Shown piece by piece: positions 8,322-15,584 of a stretch of DNA of 26,836 nucleotides. The notes beneath the pieces are model-generated. The model saw only the letters and a list, made by a program, of their open reading frames with translations. It did no database searches and was not told the origin of the DNA. How positions within the stretch are numbered: position 1 is the first letter of the stretch; each line of letters starts with the position of its first letter. Position numbers and translations under genes: made by a program. Origin of the DNA: a virus; the IMG/VR virus record IMGVR_UViG_3300010883_018640, positions 1-26,836 of that record. One strand, 5' to 3'.

Positions 8322-10190
8322 ATGAATAAAGATCAAATTAAAAAAGATTATCCATTTTCCACGAAAATAATTGCGGAATATCAAGTTGTTCATCCTAAAG
8401 AAAGAGACGAACATCTGGCACTGGCATCTTTGGATTCTCTAAAAGCATTGCTTGATGTACCTAAAGAACAAATAGAGATGAATAGAGATCTTCTTTACAT
8501 TTCTGCTGATTTATGGGTAGGAGGAATGGCTAATAAAAATGGACATGCAATAACGACTGAAGACACAATAGCACTAGCCAAGCAGATTCCTCACAAATAT
8601 TTAAACCTTGAACACGACGAAGATGTTGTTGTTGGTTCCCTTTTCTCTTATGGATTCAGAGAATATGCAAATGAAAGAAATTTGATTTCAGAAGAAGATA
8701 TCGAAGATTTAAACAAGCCTATAGTTGCTTCTGGTGGAGGTTTTGTTTGGCGTAGTATCAAACCAGAGTTGGCTGAGTTACTTGTAGAAGCTTCTGATAA
8801 AAATTCTTTGAAATATGGTCAAGCATCATTCAGTTGGGAAGTTTATTTTAAAGAATTCTCGATAATGGAAGGTTCAAAATTTGTTGATCAAGCAGAAATA
8901 ATTGATGATGAATCTGAAATAGAGAAGCGTCTTCCGTTTTTAAAAGATAATGGAGGCTCTGGAGAATATGAGGGCAAAGAGATCTACCGTCTAGTTAAAG
9001 GCCCGAAGCTATTTTTAGGAGCTGGCATAGTGGGTAATCCTGCCGCTGATGTTAAAGGCATACTTACTACTGAAACAAAAGAGGATGTAGAAACTAAATT
9101 AGAAGCCAACGACAATAGCTCTAAAGTTTCCAAAACAGTAGAGAAGTCTTTGCAAACCAAACTTACAGATCATAAGGAAAAAGTTGGCTCGGACAAGCGC
9201 AAACAAACTACTCTTGGAAAACTTAAGATAGTTTACAATCGTGGTATTGGAGCTTATAATACTAACCCATCTAGCGTTAGACCTACTGTTAGTTCTCCAC
9301 AACAATGGGCTCAAGCGAGAGTAAACTCATTTTTACACGTACTAAGAAATCTTAAATTTAGAAGTGGTAAACATGATACCGACCTTCTACCCACTTCACA
9401 CCCTATGGCAGGGAAAGATAAGAAGAAGGCAAAAATTTCACAATCAAAAAAAATAAATGTAAAGAAATATACAGCTATGAAAATTAAAAATCAAGAAGAT
9501 TATAAAACTGTATTGGCTTCTGTTTGCGAAAGCGAAGAAGTTGATCATAAACTCCTTGCCTCTCTTGAAGCAAATTTCGATAAAGTGACTGCTTCTGCAA
9601 TTGCTGATGCGATCCGTGATGAGAGTGCCAAGTTCGCTACCGAGAAAAAAGAACTCGAAGAAGCTAAAACAATGGCCGCAGAAGAAAAAGCTAAAATTGA
9701 AGCAGAACTTACAGAGCTCAAGGAGAAATCCGAAGCTTCTGACAAAGAACTGGAAGAGATCAAAGCCAAACTTGTTGCGGAAGAACAAAGTCGCATTTTC
9801 AGCGAACGCATGGAAGCACTAGAAAAAGATTATGATCTTGAAGCTGATGACTCTAAAGTCATTGCTAAACAAATAAAAGGTCTTGATGAAGGTGGTTACG
9901 ATGCTTGGCTCGGAGATTTCAAAGTTTTTGCCAAAGAAAAGTCTAAAGACTACAAAATGAAAAAAGCTGAAGAAATGAAGAAACAAGAAGAAGAAGAAGC
10001 TGTAAAAGCCAAAGCTTCAACTGAAGAAACTGAAGAGCAAAAAGAATCTCGTGAAAAGGAAGACGCTGAAAAGCTTATCGCATCTGCACAAGAAGATGTA
10101 AAGCAAGAAGTAGCATCGACCCAACATGAAGAAAAAGTTTCACTTGAAGACCAGTTCAGCAACTTTGAATTGGAGCTTGAAGGAAAATAA
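8322..10190 (+). CDS. Prohead protease fused to capsid scaffold, with an inserted domain
   Basis: 622 aa in three parts. (1) Residues about 55-250 are a capsid-maturation serine protease: the probable catalytic His is H98 in NLEHDED, the probable nucleophile Ser is S171 in QASFSWEV, and the end is GAGIVGNPAADVKGIL. (2) Residues about 297-361 are an inserted basic domain, KIVYNRGIGAYNTNP, then QQWAQARVNSFL and KHDTDLL, not needed for either protease or scaffold. (3) Residues 386-622 are a charged, Ala/Glu/Lys-rich coiled-coil scaffold (ELEEAKTMAAEEKAKIEAEL and following). Fusion of protease and scaffold is known in phages. The scaffold would shape the prohead, then be cleaved. The gene sits between portal and decoration protein. 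An internal promoter-like element and in-frame ATG lie at the part 2/3 border. The catalytic residues are assigned by eye. Confidence 0.82.
   Translation: MNKDQIKKDYPFSTKIIAEYQVVHPKERDEHLALASLDSLKALLDVPKEQIEMNRDLLYISADLWVGGMANKNGHAITTEDTIALAKQIPHKYLNLEHDEDVVVGSLFSYGFREYANERNLISEEDIEDLNKPIVASGGGFVWRSIKPELAELLVEASDKNSLKYGQASFSWEVYFKEFSIMEGSKFVDQAEIIDDESEIEKRLPFLKDNGGSGEYEGKEIYRLVKGPKLFLGAGIVGNPAADVKGILTTETKEDVETKLEANDNSSKVSKTVEKSLQTKLTDHKEKVGSDKRKQTTLGKLKIVYNRGIGAYNTNPSSVRPTVSSPQQWAQARVNSFLHVLRNLKFRSGKHDTDLLPTSHPMAGKDKKKAKISQSKKINVKKYTAMKIKNQEDYKTVLASVCESEEVDHKLLASLEANFDKVTASAIADAIRDESAKFATEKKELEEAKTMAAEEKAKIEAELTELKEKSEASDKELEEIKAKLVAEEQSRIFSERMEALEKDYDLEADDSKVIAKQIKGLDEGGYDAWLGDFKVFAKEKSKDYKMKKAEEMKKQEEEEAVKAKASTEETEEQKESREKEDAEKLIASAQEDVKQEVASTQHEEKVSLEDQFSNFELELEGK
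9436..9463 (+). promoter_or_regulatory. Internal phage promoter-like element (nested scaffold)
   Basis: TTTCAC, 16 bp, TGTAAA, inside the coding sequence of the protease-scaffold gene. It has the same spacing as every intergenic copy. It ends 13 nt before an in-frame ATG at 9477. The encoded residues (KISQSKKINVKKY) form a low-complexity linker between domains. Confidence 0.7.
9477..10190 (+). CDS. Nested scaffold protein from an internal start (predicted)
   Basis: An ATG at codon 386 of the protease-scaffold gene is in frame and would give a 237-aa protein starting MKIKNQEDYKTVLASVCESE. It contains exactly the coiled-coil scaffold: heptad-like Glu/Lys/Ala segments (residues about 45-130 of the short form), an acidic and lysine-rich middle, and the C-terminus LEDQFSNFELELEGK. 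The ATG lies 13 nt after a full copy of the phage promoter-like element, within the 7-32 nt distance seen for the other copies. Lambda Nu3 made from within gene C is the known precedent. It would allow many scaffold copies per protease. No clear Shine-Dalgarno precedes it. The product is inferred from sequence only. Confidence 0.6.
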   Translation: MKIKNQEDYKTVLASVCESEEVDHKLLASLEANFDKVTASAIADAIRDESAKFATEKKELEEAKTMAAEEKAKIEAELTELKEKSEASDKELEEIKAKLVAEEQSRIFSERMEALEKDYDLEADDSKVIAKQIKGLDEGGYDAWLGDFKVFAKEKSKDYKMKKAEEMKKQEEEEAVKAKASTEETEEQKESREKEDAEKLIASAQEDVKQEVASTQHEEKVSLEDQFSNFELELEGK

Positions 10191-10218
10191 TTTCACATCG
10201 TAAAACAATTATTGTAAT
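10191..10218 (+). promoter_or_regulatory. Phage promoter-like element P3 (decoration + major capsid)
   Basis: TTTCAC, 16 bp, TGTAAT, followed by AACATC. It starts right after the TAA stop of the scaffold gene (10188-10190) and ends 21 nt before ATG 10240. It heads a two-gene unit closed by the terminator at 12010. Confidence 0.8.
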
Positions 10219-10239
10219 AACATCTAACTAACTAAAATT

Positions 10240-10812
10240 ATGGCATACAAAGATTTAAAACTAAAACCATCTCGTAATATTGCTCCGCACGACATTCGTT
10301 CGCATCTAAGAGCAGAATTTACTGGTGTAGCTGGTGATCTTGTCAAGGTTAAAACTTTTGACCCAGACAACGACAACTACTACGCCCAAGGTCAATCAGT
10401 GGGCGCTTCTCATGACGGCGTCTACTCTAATAAATTCCAATCTCCTTGGACTGTTGAAAAAGCTGTCAGCGGAGATTTCGCTGGTAGCATTCTAGGTATC
10501 ACACTAGAAGGAACTGCAGTAACAGACGATCACGGAAACCAAATCGACGGCTTCAACCAACGTTGGGCTGACGAAAATGGCTTCGTTGCTTCTGGCAAAC
10601 CAGTCCAAATCGCTACTCGCGGTAACTTCTGGGTTTCTAACAGCTGTATCGCTGGTAACCCTCAGCCTGGCTCTGGTCTTGCAGCTAATGCTGATGGTGG
10701 ATTCAGAGTTGTACTTCCGGGTGACGCTGCTGCTGATGGAACGCTTGTAGCTAAAGTTCTTTCTTCCGCTGGAACTCGCCAAGGCGATGTTAACATCGAA
10801 CTAACCCTCTAA
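10240..10812 (+). CDS. Probable capsid decoration / head stabilisation protein
   Basis: 190 aa. No family is recognised with certainty. It is Gly/Ala/Asp-rich with beta-type patterns (GDLVKVKTFDPDNDNYYAQG, GKPVQIATRGNFWVSNS) and no obvious membrane or coiled-coil part. Its place between the scaffold and the major capsid gene, in the same promoter-to-terminator unit, is where lambda-D-like decoration proteins are commonly encoded. Codon use is shifted to C-ending and CGY arginine codons, as in the capsid gene, which suggests high expression. It lies 20 nt before the capsid ATG. The decoration role is inferred from position and codon bias. Confidence 0.6.
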   Translation: MAYKDLKLKPSRNIAPHDIRSHLRAEFTGVAGDLVKVKTFDPDNDNYYAQGQSVGASHDGVYSNKFQSPWTVEKAVSGDFAGSILGITLEGTAVTDDHGNQIDGFNQRWADENGFVASGKPVQIATRGNFWVSNSCIAGNPQPGSGLAANADGGFRVVLPGDAAADGTLVAKVLSSAGTRQGDVNIELTL

Positions 10813-10832
10813 TCAGAAACGGAATTATTTAT

Positions 10833-11984
10833 ATGAAAATTAAATTAAAAGAAAAAACTGAACATATCGAACTTATCAAAGCTATGGGATCTCGTGACAA
10901 CGAAGCATCTCGTGATGCAATGAGAGTATTCGCTAGTCTTGTCGGTCCTCTTGCTAAGAAAGTACTTGATGAAACAAACGTAATCGACGGTTTCTACGAC
11001 ACTCTTTCTGTTGGTGAGTATGAGCCTCGTACTATCCCTCTTGATGACTATCATAACATTTCTGAAGCAGATTATGTTCGTGTATCGTTCTCAAGCCGCC
11101 CAGGAGATCTTGCTTACAACCAACTTACTGGTGCAGACGACGTTGCTTTCAGCACTGCTTTCATTAGTTCCGCAATTGCGTTCTATAAGAAGTATCTTAA
11201 AGCTGGTCGTATCAGCCACGCAGAGAACGGTATCCGCAAGCTTATCAACGAAGTTCGCTTCAAGATGAAACGCCAAGGCATCCAGCCTATCCTAGATTCA
11301 CTTGCAAATTCGACAACTAACGGTGGTAAACACCTTATCCGTTCGAACACAGCAGGTCAACTTGGACTTGATGACTTTAACCGTCTTCAAACAATGGCTG
11401 CTCGTGTCTTAAGTTCTGGTCTTGGTGATACACCAGCAGGTCTCGACAATAGCACTCGTGCTATCGATACTCTGGTAATGTCTCCTGAAATGGTCGAAGA
11501 GATTCGTGCAATTGCTTATCAGCCAATGAATACTCGCGCTGGTACTGAAACGACTAGTGGTGCAACAGCAGTTTCTGCTCCTGAAAGCGTTCGTGAAGCA
11601 GTCTATGCTGCTGGCGGTCTTCCTTCAATCTACGGAACTGAAATTATTCAGCTTAACGAAATGGGCCTTGGACAAGACTTCAATACCATCTTCGATACTC
11701 TTGCTGGTAATACTGAGTTCCCTGATATTGGTGAAAAATTCGACTCTAGCACAACCAGTGTATTTGCTGGTGGAAGTGAACAGTTCGTTCTAGGCATCTC
11801 TCGTAAGATTGATGTTAACGGTCTTCTTAAGGTTGAAATCGCAGACGGTGAAACTGGTGCAAACTTCAATGTTTCTCCTGACGATCAGTTTGTTGCTCGT
11901 GAGGGCAAGACTGGCATGTTCGGTGAAGCTGAAGTTGGTTACCTTGCAGTAGAGCCTCGCAATCTGTTCGGTCTTATCGTCTAA
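10833..11984 (+). CDS. Major capsid protein
   Basis: 383 aa. It is the expected size for an HK97-fold shell protein and lies directly after portal, protease-scaffold and decoration genes. The N-terminus is a charged helix (MKIKLKEKTEHIELIKAMGS). There follows an extended segment, SVGEYEPRTIPLDDYHN, and a typical capsid-like middle with IDTLVMSPEMVEEIRAIAYQ and GGLPSIYGTEII. The C-terminus VGYLAVEPRNLFGLIV is a strand-rich end. Arginine codons are nearly all CGT/CGC, in contrast to the AGA-rich portal, as expected for the most abundant virion protein. ATG has no Shine-Dalgarno; upstream is AATTATTTAT. A strong terminator follows 26 nt after the stop. No separate delta domain can be delimited because scaffold is supplied elsewhere. 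Confidence 0.85.
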   Translation: MKIKLKEKTEHIELIKAMGSRDNEASRDAMRVFASLVGPLAKKVLDETNVIDGFYDTLSVGEYEPRTIPLDDYHNISEADYVRVSFSSRPGDLAYNQLTGADDVAFSTAFISSAIAFYKKYLKAGRISHAENGIRKLINEVRFKMKRQGIQPILDSLANSTTNGGKHLIRSNTAGQLGLDDFNRLQTMAARVLSSGLGDTPAGLDNSTRAIDTLVMSPEMVEEIRAIAYQPMNTRAGTETTSGATAVSAPESVREAVYAAGGLPSIYGTEIIQLNEMGLGQDFNTIFDTLAGNTEFPDIGEKFDSSTTSVFAGGSEQFVLGISRKIDVNGLLKVEIADGETGANFNVSPDDQFVAREGKTGMFGEAEVGYLAVEPRNLFGLIV

Positions 11985-12009
11985 TCGATATCCAAAGTAT
12001 TTACAAAAG

Positions 12010-12034
12010 CCCACTCTTCGGAGTGGGTTTTTTT
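12010..12034 (+). terminator. Rho-independent terminator after major capsid gene
   Basis: Stem CCCACTC / GAGTGGG closed by a TTCG tetraloop, then a run of seven T. It ends the decoration-capsid unit and is followed 32 bp later by element P4. Confidence 0.93.
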
Positions 12035-12066
12035 ATTGTCTATTTACGAGGAATGAGGTGGATAAA

Positions 12067-12094
12067 TTTCACTAAAAGGCGTTTTAACTGTAAA
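12067..12094 (+). promoter_or_regulatory. Phage promoter-like element P4
   Basis: TTTCAC, 16 bp, TGTAAA. It lies between the capsid terminator and ATG 12114, ending 19 nt before it. It would restart transcription after the terminator. Confidence 0.75.
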
Positions 12095-12113
12095 CAGCGG
12101 TGAAAGTAAAATT

Positions 12114-12434
12114 ATGAAAATAAATGGAAGAATAGGAAATGACCAGCTTAATAAAGCTCTGGGGAATAAACAGGCAGTTTTAGGTTGCTCTGGAGCAGTA
12201 GATTACGCATGTAAGATCGCCAAAATGGACGTAGATTCGTTATACAGACATGGTATGTCTCAATATGGTATAAGGCCTAATAATCGTACAAAAGGCCGTC
12301 CAAGCTTCGAGAAGCGCTGTGTAGACGCTTTTAGAAAAGAAATGGGTCAAAAGATTACACAGGCTGGAGAGAGAAAAAAAATGACCAAGAAAAAACAAGG
12401 GGAATTAGAAAAAATCTTAGCTAAGGGTAAATAA
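12114..12434 (+). CDS. Small basic protein of unknown function
   Basis: 106 aa and strongly basic, especially at the end (GERKKMTKKKQGELEKILAKGK). I do not recognise the family. The central part (SGAVDYACKIAKMDVDSLYRHGMSQYGIRP) is helical and could be a helix-turn-helix-like fold, and NRTKGRPSF has a GRP core like an AT-hook. A nucleic-acid-binding role is therefore possible. It sits after the capsid terminator under element P4 and 8 nt before the next gene, with which it forms a two-gene unit. A structural or packaging-linked role is equally possible. Confidence 0.7.
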   Translation: MKINGRIGNDQLNKALGNKQAVLGCSGAVDYACKIAKMDVDSLYRHGMSQYGIRPNNRTKGRPSFEKRCVDAFRKEMGQKITQAGERKKMTKKKQGELEKILAKGK

Positions 12435-12442
12435 AAAACTTT

Positions 12443-13069
12443 ATGGCAAAAATAACCTTTTTAAATGAAGATCTTTACGAACGAGTAAAGAAAGAGGCTG
12501 ATAGAAAATTCAACAAGAATTCCTATGTTAAGCATATGTGGGTTCTTAAAGAGTATGAAAAGCGGGGAGGTAAAACCAATAAAGAAGGTAAGAAGCCTAG
12601 CAACAAGCAGGTTAAAAAATTAGTAAAGGGTTATGAAATTGATTTAGACCTTTATGAATTTGAAGTCGCGGCAGACAGGGATTATAGCAATTACTGTGAA
12701 GAATTTGGCTTAGAAGTTGAAAAAATTATTGCAGAAGACAATAAAGATAAGATTGACGAAGTTTACAGCAAATACAAAAGCACTGTAAATATGGGTTATA
12801 GCTCTTTGAAGAAATGGTCAGAAAGTCCATGCAGCAAAACTGCTAGTCTATCTCGCGGGCCAATTGAAAGGAATTTGAGATTACTATCTAAAAAGAAGAG
12901 TGAGTGGACTATGAGCGACGTTAAATCCGCAAACAGGACAATAAGTTTTGTATCTCGCATGAAGGGAATGGAACAGGGCAAAAAAACTAATATCAAAAAA
13001 GATGGACGACAAATTACTTGTCCTTCTAAAAGGGACGTTAGTTTAATGAATTGGGCGTATAGACCATAA
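12443..13069 (+). CDS. Basic protein with a conserved-looking C-terminal module, function unknown
   Basis: 208 aa and lysine-rich. The N-terminal half is helical (NEDLYERVKKEADRKF, SYVKHMWVLKEYEKRGGKT). The C-terminal half has a distinctive motif series: YSSLKKWSESPCSKTASLS, RNLRLLSKKKSEWTMSDV, ANRTISFVSRMKGMEQG and SKRDVSLMNWAYRP. From memory, such serial motifs occur in uncharacterised proteins of other large phages and viruses; I cannot confirm this here. The high charge suggests DNA contact. It follows the 106-aa gene by 8 nt and is probably co-transcribed from P4. Possible roles are a head-associated DNA-binding or injected protein; none is established. Confidence 0.72.
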   Translation: MAKITFLNEDLYERVKKEADRKFNKNSYVKHMWVLKEYEKRGGKTNKEGKKPSNKQVKKLVKGYEIDLDLYEFEVAADRDYSNYCEEFGLEVEKIIAEDNKDKIDEVYSKYKSTVNMGYSSLKKWSESPCSKTASLSRGPIERNLRLLSKKKSEWTMSDVKSANRTISFVSRMKGMEQGKKTNIKKDGRQITCPSKRDVSLMNWAYRP

Positions 13070-13105
13070 ATCATTACCGAATTATAAAAAAGTAAATATA
13101 AGAAG

Positions 13106-13133
13106 GTTCTCCATTTTTGCCTTTTTGTGTAAT
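13106..13133 (+). promoter_or_regulatory. Phage promoter-like element P5
   Basis: GTTCTC, 16 bp, TGTAAT, then AATAAAC and ATG. It ends 7 nt before ATG 13141. It would lie inside the gene if the upstream ATG at 13117 were used, so it decides the start. Confidence 0.72.
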
Positions 13134-13140
13134 AATAAAC

Positions 13141-13596
13141 ATGGCACAATTTCAACCAATTTCAGGCTTGGCCTATGAAATACATCAAGAACTGGACGCA
13201 CCAGCTACTCCCACAACTGGTAGTATTTTTTATTGGTTAGAATCAAACGTCGGAAAATTAAATAATAAAATTTCAACCTTCTATTGTTACGAATCTGGCG
13301 ACTATTACCCACAACTTGGAGACGACGAAAAGGGTATTTTAAAAGCTATATATTACGGATTTTATTATAAAAACAAAGCTAGAACTGCTTTGATGTCAAC
13401 TAGCAATAATAACATTTTATCTCTTAGAGACGATCAATCTTCTGTTACCTTTGTTCAGCCTAAACAGGTGGCTCGTGCCTATAGCGATTTGGCTAAAGAG
13501 TCAGATGTGGAAGCTGATAATTTAGCAAATTTGTGGAAACACAATAGGAGCGGACCAAGAGATACAAGGCAGAGCTGGACTGGACATTGGCAATAA
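13141..13596 (+). CDS. Probable head-tail connector protein
   Basis: 151 aa starting MAQFQPISGLAYEIHQEL. The ATG at 13141 is preferred over an ATG 24 nt earlier, because the earlier one would place promoter element P5 inside the coding sequence. Helical segments (SIFYWLESNVGKLNNKIS; GILKAIYYGFYYKNKARTAL) and the C-terminal QVARAYSDLAKESDVEADNL fit a small helical adaptor of the gp6/gp15 connector kind that docks on the portal. Its place after the head genes and before the tail tube supports this. The stop TAA overlaps the next ATG by one base, so the two are translationally coupled. The family assignment is tentative. Confidence 0.65.
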   Translation: MAQFQPISGLAYEIHQELDAPATPTTGSIFYWLESNVGKLNNKISTFYCYESGDYYPQLGDDEKGILKAIYYGFYYKNKARTALMSTSNNNILSLRDDQSSVTFVQPKQVARAYSDLAKESDVEADNLANLWKHNRSGPRDTRQSWTGHWQ

Positions 13597-14051
13597 TGGG
13601 CTATTTGACAGAAGATCAGGAATCAGCAGTAAATGAGGCATTCTCGCAACTTCATTATAACTTTGCTACGAAAAATCCTTTTTATGCAATTTCAGAAGGC
13701 ACTCAAACGGTAGTTTCTCACAATATAAATCATAATGCGTTTTATGATAATTCCCCACTTAATAGTGAGGTTGTTACTACAAAGCAGAGTGGATTATTTT
13801 ATGCAAGAACATCCTTTGTTAATGGGTCTGAAAATTTTTACAAACTAAATTTTGCAGGAAATTCGGAGCCGTTGCCAGAGACTGCACAGACAATATTAAA
13901 GGTTATTACAGATTCAACAGGCAACTCTCTACTTGAAAATGCAGAAAAGATTGAATGGAATGGAAGTTACTACCGTCGTAGATCTGAATCTTCAAAACAC
14001 GGTCTTTTGAAGGATAATTTTTATAGATTTTACTTTGAAGAGATAAGATAG
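13596..14051 (+). CDS. Probable head-closure / neck protein
   Basis: 151 aa from the ATG at 13596 (MGYLTEDQESAVNEAFSQLH). A TTG three codons earlier is also open, but TAATG overlap with the preceding stop is the commoner coupling arrangement in this window (three cases). The protein is beta-rich after an initial helix (TQTVVSHNINHNAFYDNSPL, SGLFYARTSFVNG, NFYRFYFEEIR). I do not recognise the family. Its position between the connector and tail genes suggests a head-closure or neck component. Note that both coupled proteins are 151 aa long but share no evident similarity. Confidence 0.6.
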   Translation: MGYLTEDQESAVNEAFSQLHYNFATKNPFYAISEGTQTVVSHNINHNAFYDNSPLNSEVVTTKQSGLFYARTSFVNGSENFYKLNFAGNSEPLPETAQTILKVITDSTGNSLLENAEKIEWNGSYYRRRSESSKHGLLKDNFYRFYFEEIR

Positions 14052-14055
14052 CAAA

Positions 14056-14083
14056 GTTCTCTGGAGGAATGCTTTTGTGTAAT
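14056..14083 (+). promoter_or_regulatory. Phage promoter-like element P6
   Basis: GTTCTC, 16 bp, TGTAAT, then AATATCT and ATG. The spacing to ATG 14091 is 7 nt, the same as P5, and the flanking TGTAATAATA is shared with P5. It begins 4 nt after the preceding TAG stop. Confidence 0.75.
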
Positions 14084-14090
14084 AATATCT

Positions 14091-14666
14091 ATGGCAATTT
14101 TTAAAAGAAGAATAAATGCTAAGATCCAAAAAAGTTTGACTGGTCAAAAGGCTAAAAACTTTATGAGACGCAAAGCTGAAAGACAGGTAAATATTGCTAA
14201 ATCAATGTTAGATGCAGATATCGATGCTGATCCTGTATCTAGGAAAATAGAAGGAGATCCAAAAACTATCGGATATTTTGGTTTTGAAGGGGGAGAATTA
14301 CCAGTAGAAAACCTAAAACGAGTTGTGGACAGCCGAATTGGAATCACTTCTAATAGCACTGTAAGAACTAGAAAAACTGCCTCTGCGAGGCAAGCCACAT
14401 ATGAATTTAAAATAAAGTTTCCCAGCTCTAAAGATATTTACTCAGAATCTATTTTAAGTCTTCCTTGGATATCAAAAACTTGGGTCGAGGGGGTTGAAAG
14501 AGGATTGGGTGGAGTAGAAAAGTTCGCTTTCAGACCAGGAAAAGGTCGTTCAGAATTTGGTTTGCAGCTCAAAGGAAATGTTGAAGACCCAATAACACCA
14601 CTTATGGATGGGGGATATATCCAAAGAATTAGGAAGTATTTCTCAGAAAATTTAACAAAAAAATAA
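14091..14666 (+). CDS. Putative neck / tail-completion protein
   Basis: 191 aa. The N-terminus is very basic (MAIFKRRINAKIQKSLTGQK ... MRRKAERQVNIAKSMLDADI), then mixed alpha/beta with WISKTWVEGVERGLGGVEKF and a C-terminal TPLMDGGYIQRIRKYFSENL. Size, basic N-terminal helix and position between connector-like genes and the tail tube are compatible with the HK97 gp10-like neck proteins. The sequence itself does not prove it. It is predicted to be read from P6 on a leaderless transcript and lies 3 nt before the next gene. Confidence 0.6.
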   Translation: MAIFKRRINAKIQKSLTGQKAKNFMRRKAERQVNIAKSMLDADIDADPVSRKIEGDPKTIGYFGFEGGELPVENLKRVVDSRIGITSNSTVRTRKTASARQATYEFKIKFPSSKDIYSESILSLPWISKTWVEGVERGLGGVEKFAFRPGKGRSEFGLQLKGNVEDPITPLMDGGYIQRIRKYFSENLTKK

Positions 14667-14669
14667 ATT

Positions 14670-15524
14670 ATGAATCCACAGTTTAAACATAAATTAGGTT
14701 CCAGCTTGGCTTTCTTTTTAGAACATAAAGTTCTTAACAAAGGGCAGGCTTATACGAATGTAACTGGAGAACTTTATCCTTCTAACCAAATGCCGTTTAA
14801 TGGACTGAATTTTTCATCTAGTTCTGACGCACAATGGGTTTATGATTCGTCTGTTTTGGGAGCCGCTATTCCTACTGGGGTTAGTTATTCAGAGATAGTA
14901 TCAGGCGAAATAGTGACCAATTTTATTGATAGAGATGTTAGCGGAGTTAATTTAAACTTTATGAACGGAGGAGCATATCATAGCGGAACTATTTCAGGAT
15001 CAGCAACTTATGCAAAGAAAGACTTAAACTTTTACTTTAGAAACGAAAAAGATGTGGAGTTATTTATGGAGAAATCTTTTAACTCCGAAGATCCTATAGA
15101 TCCGATTACAGGATCAAACGATCTAAAGATTAATGCTCCCTGTGTTATTTTAAGCCATAAAGACAGCAGAAATAACCCATTCGCTTTGGGGGGAATGGAC
15201 GAGAATGAATCAAATTATCAAGCTGTTGTTATTTCGGACAATGCCTATTTAATGGATGGAGCATTAAGTATTTTTGAAGACTTGACTCAAACTTGCTTTC
15301 CAATTATAGATTTTGAAGATATACCTTTTAATATTTACGGAGATTTGAAAAATGGTGAATTTAATTATACTGGTTTATATTCGAAATATCCAGATTCAAT
15401 GCAAAAAGCAAACGTAGATAGAGTTATAGTTAATACCACAAAAATTTCATCTAAGGGTGCAGATAACTTTTATTTAGGTTATGCAGAGTTTAGATTGTTG
15501 TGCTATAAATTTCCAAGAATTTGA
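14670..15524 (+). CDS. Putative structural protein (neck or tail terminator region)
   Basis: 284 aa. No family recognised. The composition is that of a beta-rich virion protein, with many Ser/Asn/Gly and alternating hydrophobic patterns (SEIVSGEIVTNFIDRDVSG, YHSGTISGSATYAKKDLNFY). The end ADNFYLGYAEFRLLCYKFPRI is a strand-rich tail. It has no coiled coil or membrane segment. ATG at 14670 is 3 nt after the previous stop, and no good Shine-Dalgarno is present. Its place directly before the tail tube is where tail-terminator or tail-completion proteins are often found, so that is the likely role. Confidence in the gene is high, in the role low. Confidence 0.6.
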   Translation: MNPQFKHKLGSSLAFFLEHKVLNKGQAYTNVTGELYPSNQMPFNGLNFSSSSDAQWVYDSSVLGAAIPTGVSYSEIVSGEIVTNFIDRDVSGVNLNFMNGGAYHSGTISGSATYAKKDLNFYFRNEKDVELFMEKSFNSEDPIDPITGSNDLKINAPCVILSHKDSRNNPFALGGMDENESNYQAVVISDNAYLMDGALSIFEDLTQTCFPIIDFEDIPFNIYGDLKNGEFNYTGLYSKYPDSMQKANVDRVIVNTTKISSKGADNFYLGYAEFRLLCYKFPRI

Positions 15525-15552
15525 TTTCTCATTTAATAAAAAAATTTGTAAT
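15525..15552 (+). promoter_or_regulatory. Phage promoter-like element P7 (tail tube)
   Basis: TTTCTC, 16 bp, TGTAAT. It starts at the base after the TGA stop (15522-15524). It ends 32 nt before ATG 15585, the longest leader of the set. Confidence 0.76.
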
Positions 15553-15584
15553 ATAAAATACAACCCTCAAACATTTTTTAAATT

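Noticed and set aside
12762-12793. TTTACA - 16 bp - TGTAAA inside the 208-aa gene, next to an in-frame ATG at 12791
   Set aside because: The spacing fits, but the upstream half lacks the invariant TTC and the ATG is 1 nt after the downstream half, so it would lie before the transcript start.
13117-13140. Upstream ATG at 13117 for the connector gene
   Set aside because: It would put promoter element P5 inside the coding sequence, and it adds eight residues (MPFCVIIN) unlike the start of a conserved protein.
13587-13595. TTG start for the second 151-aa protein
   Set aside because: The ATG at 13596 overlaps the previous stop as TAATG, an arrangement used twice more in this window.
14069-14104. 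Short frame beginning GGAGGA-ATG in front of the 191-aa gene
   Set aside because: It is only 11 codons, the Shine-Dalgarno touches the ATG, and the bases are explained as the spacer of element P6.
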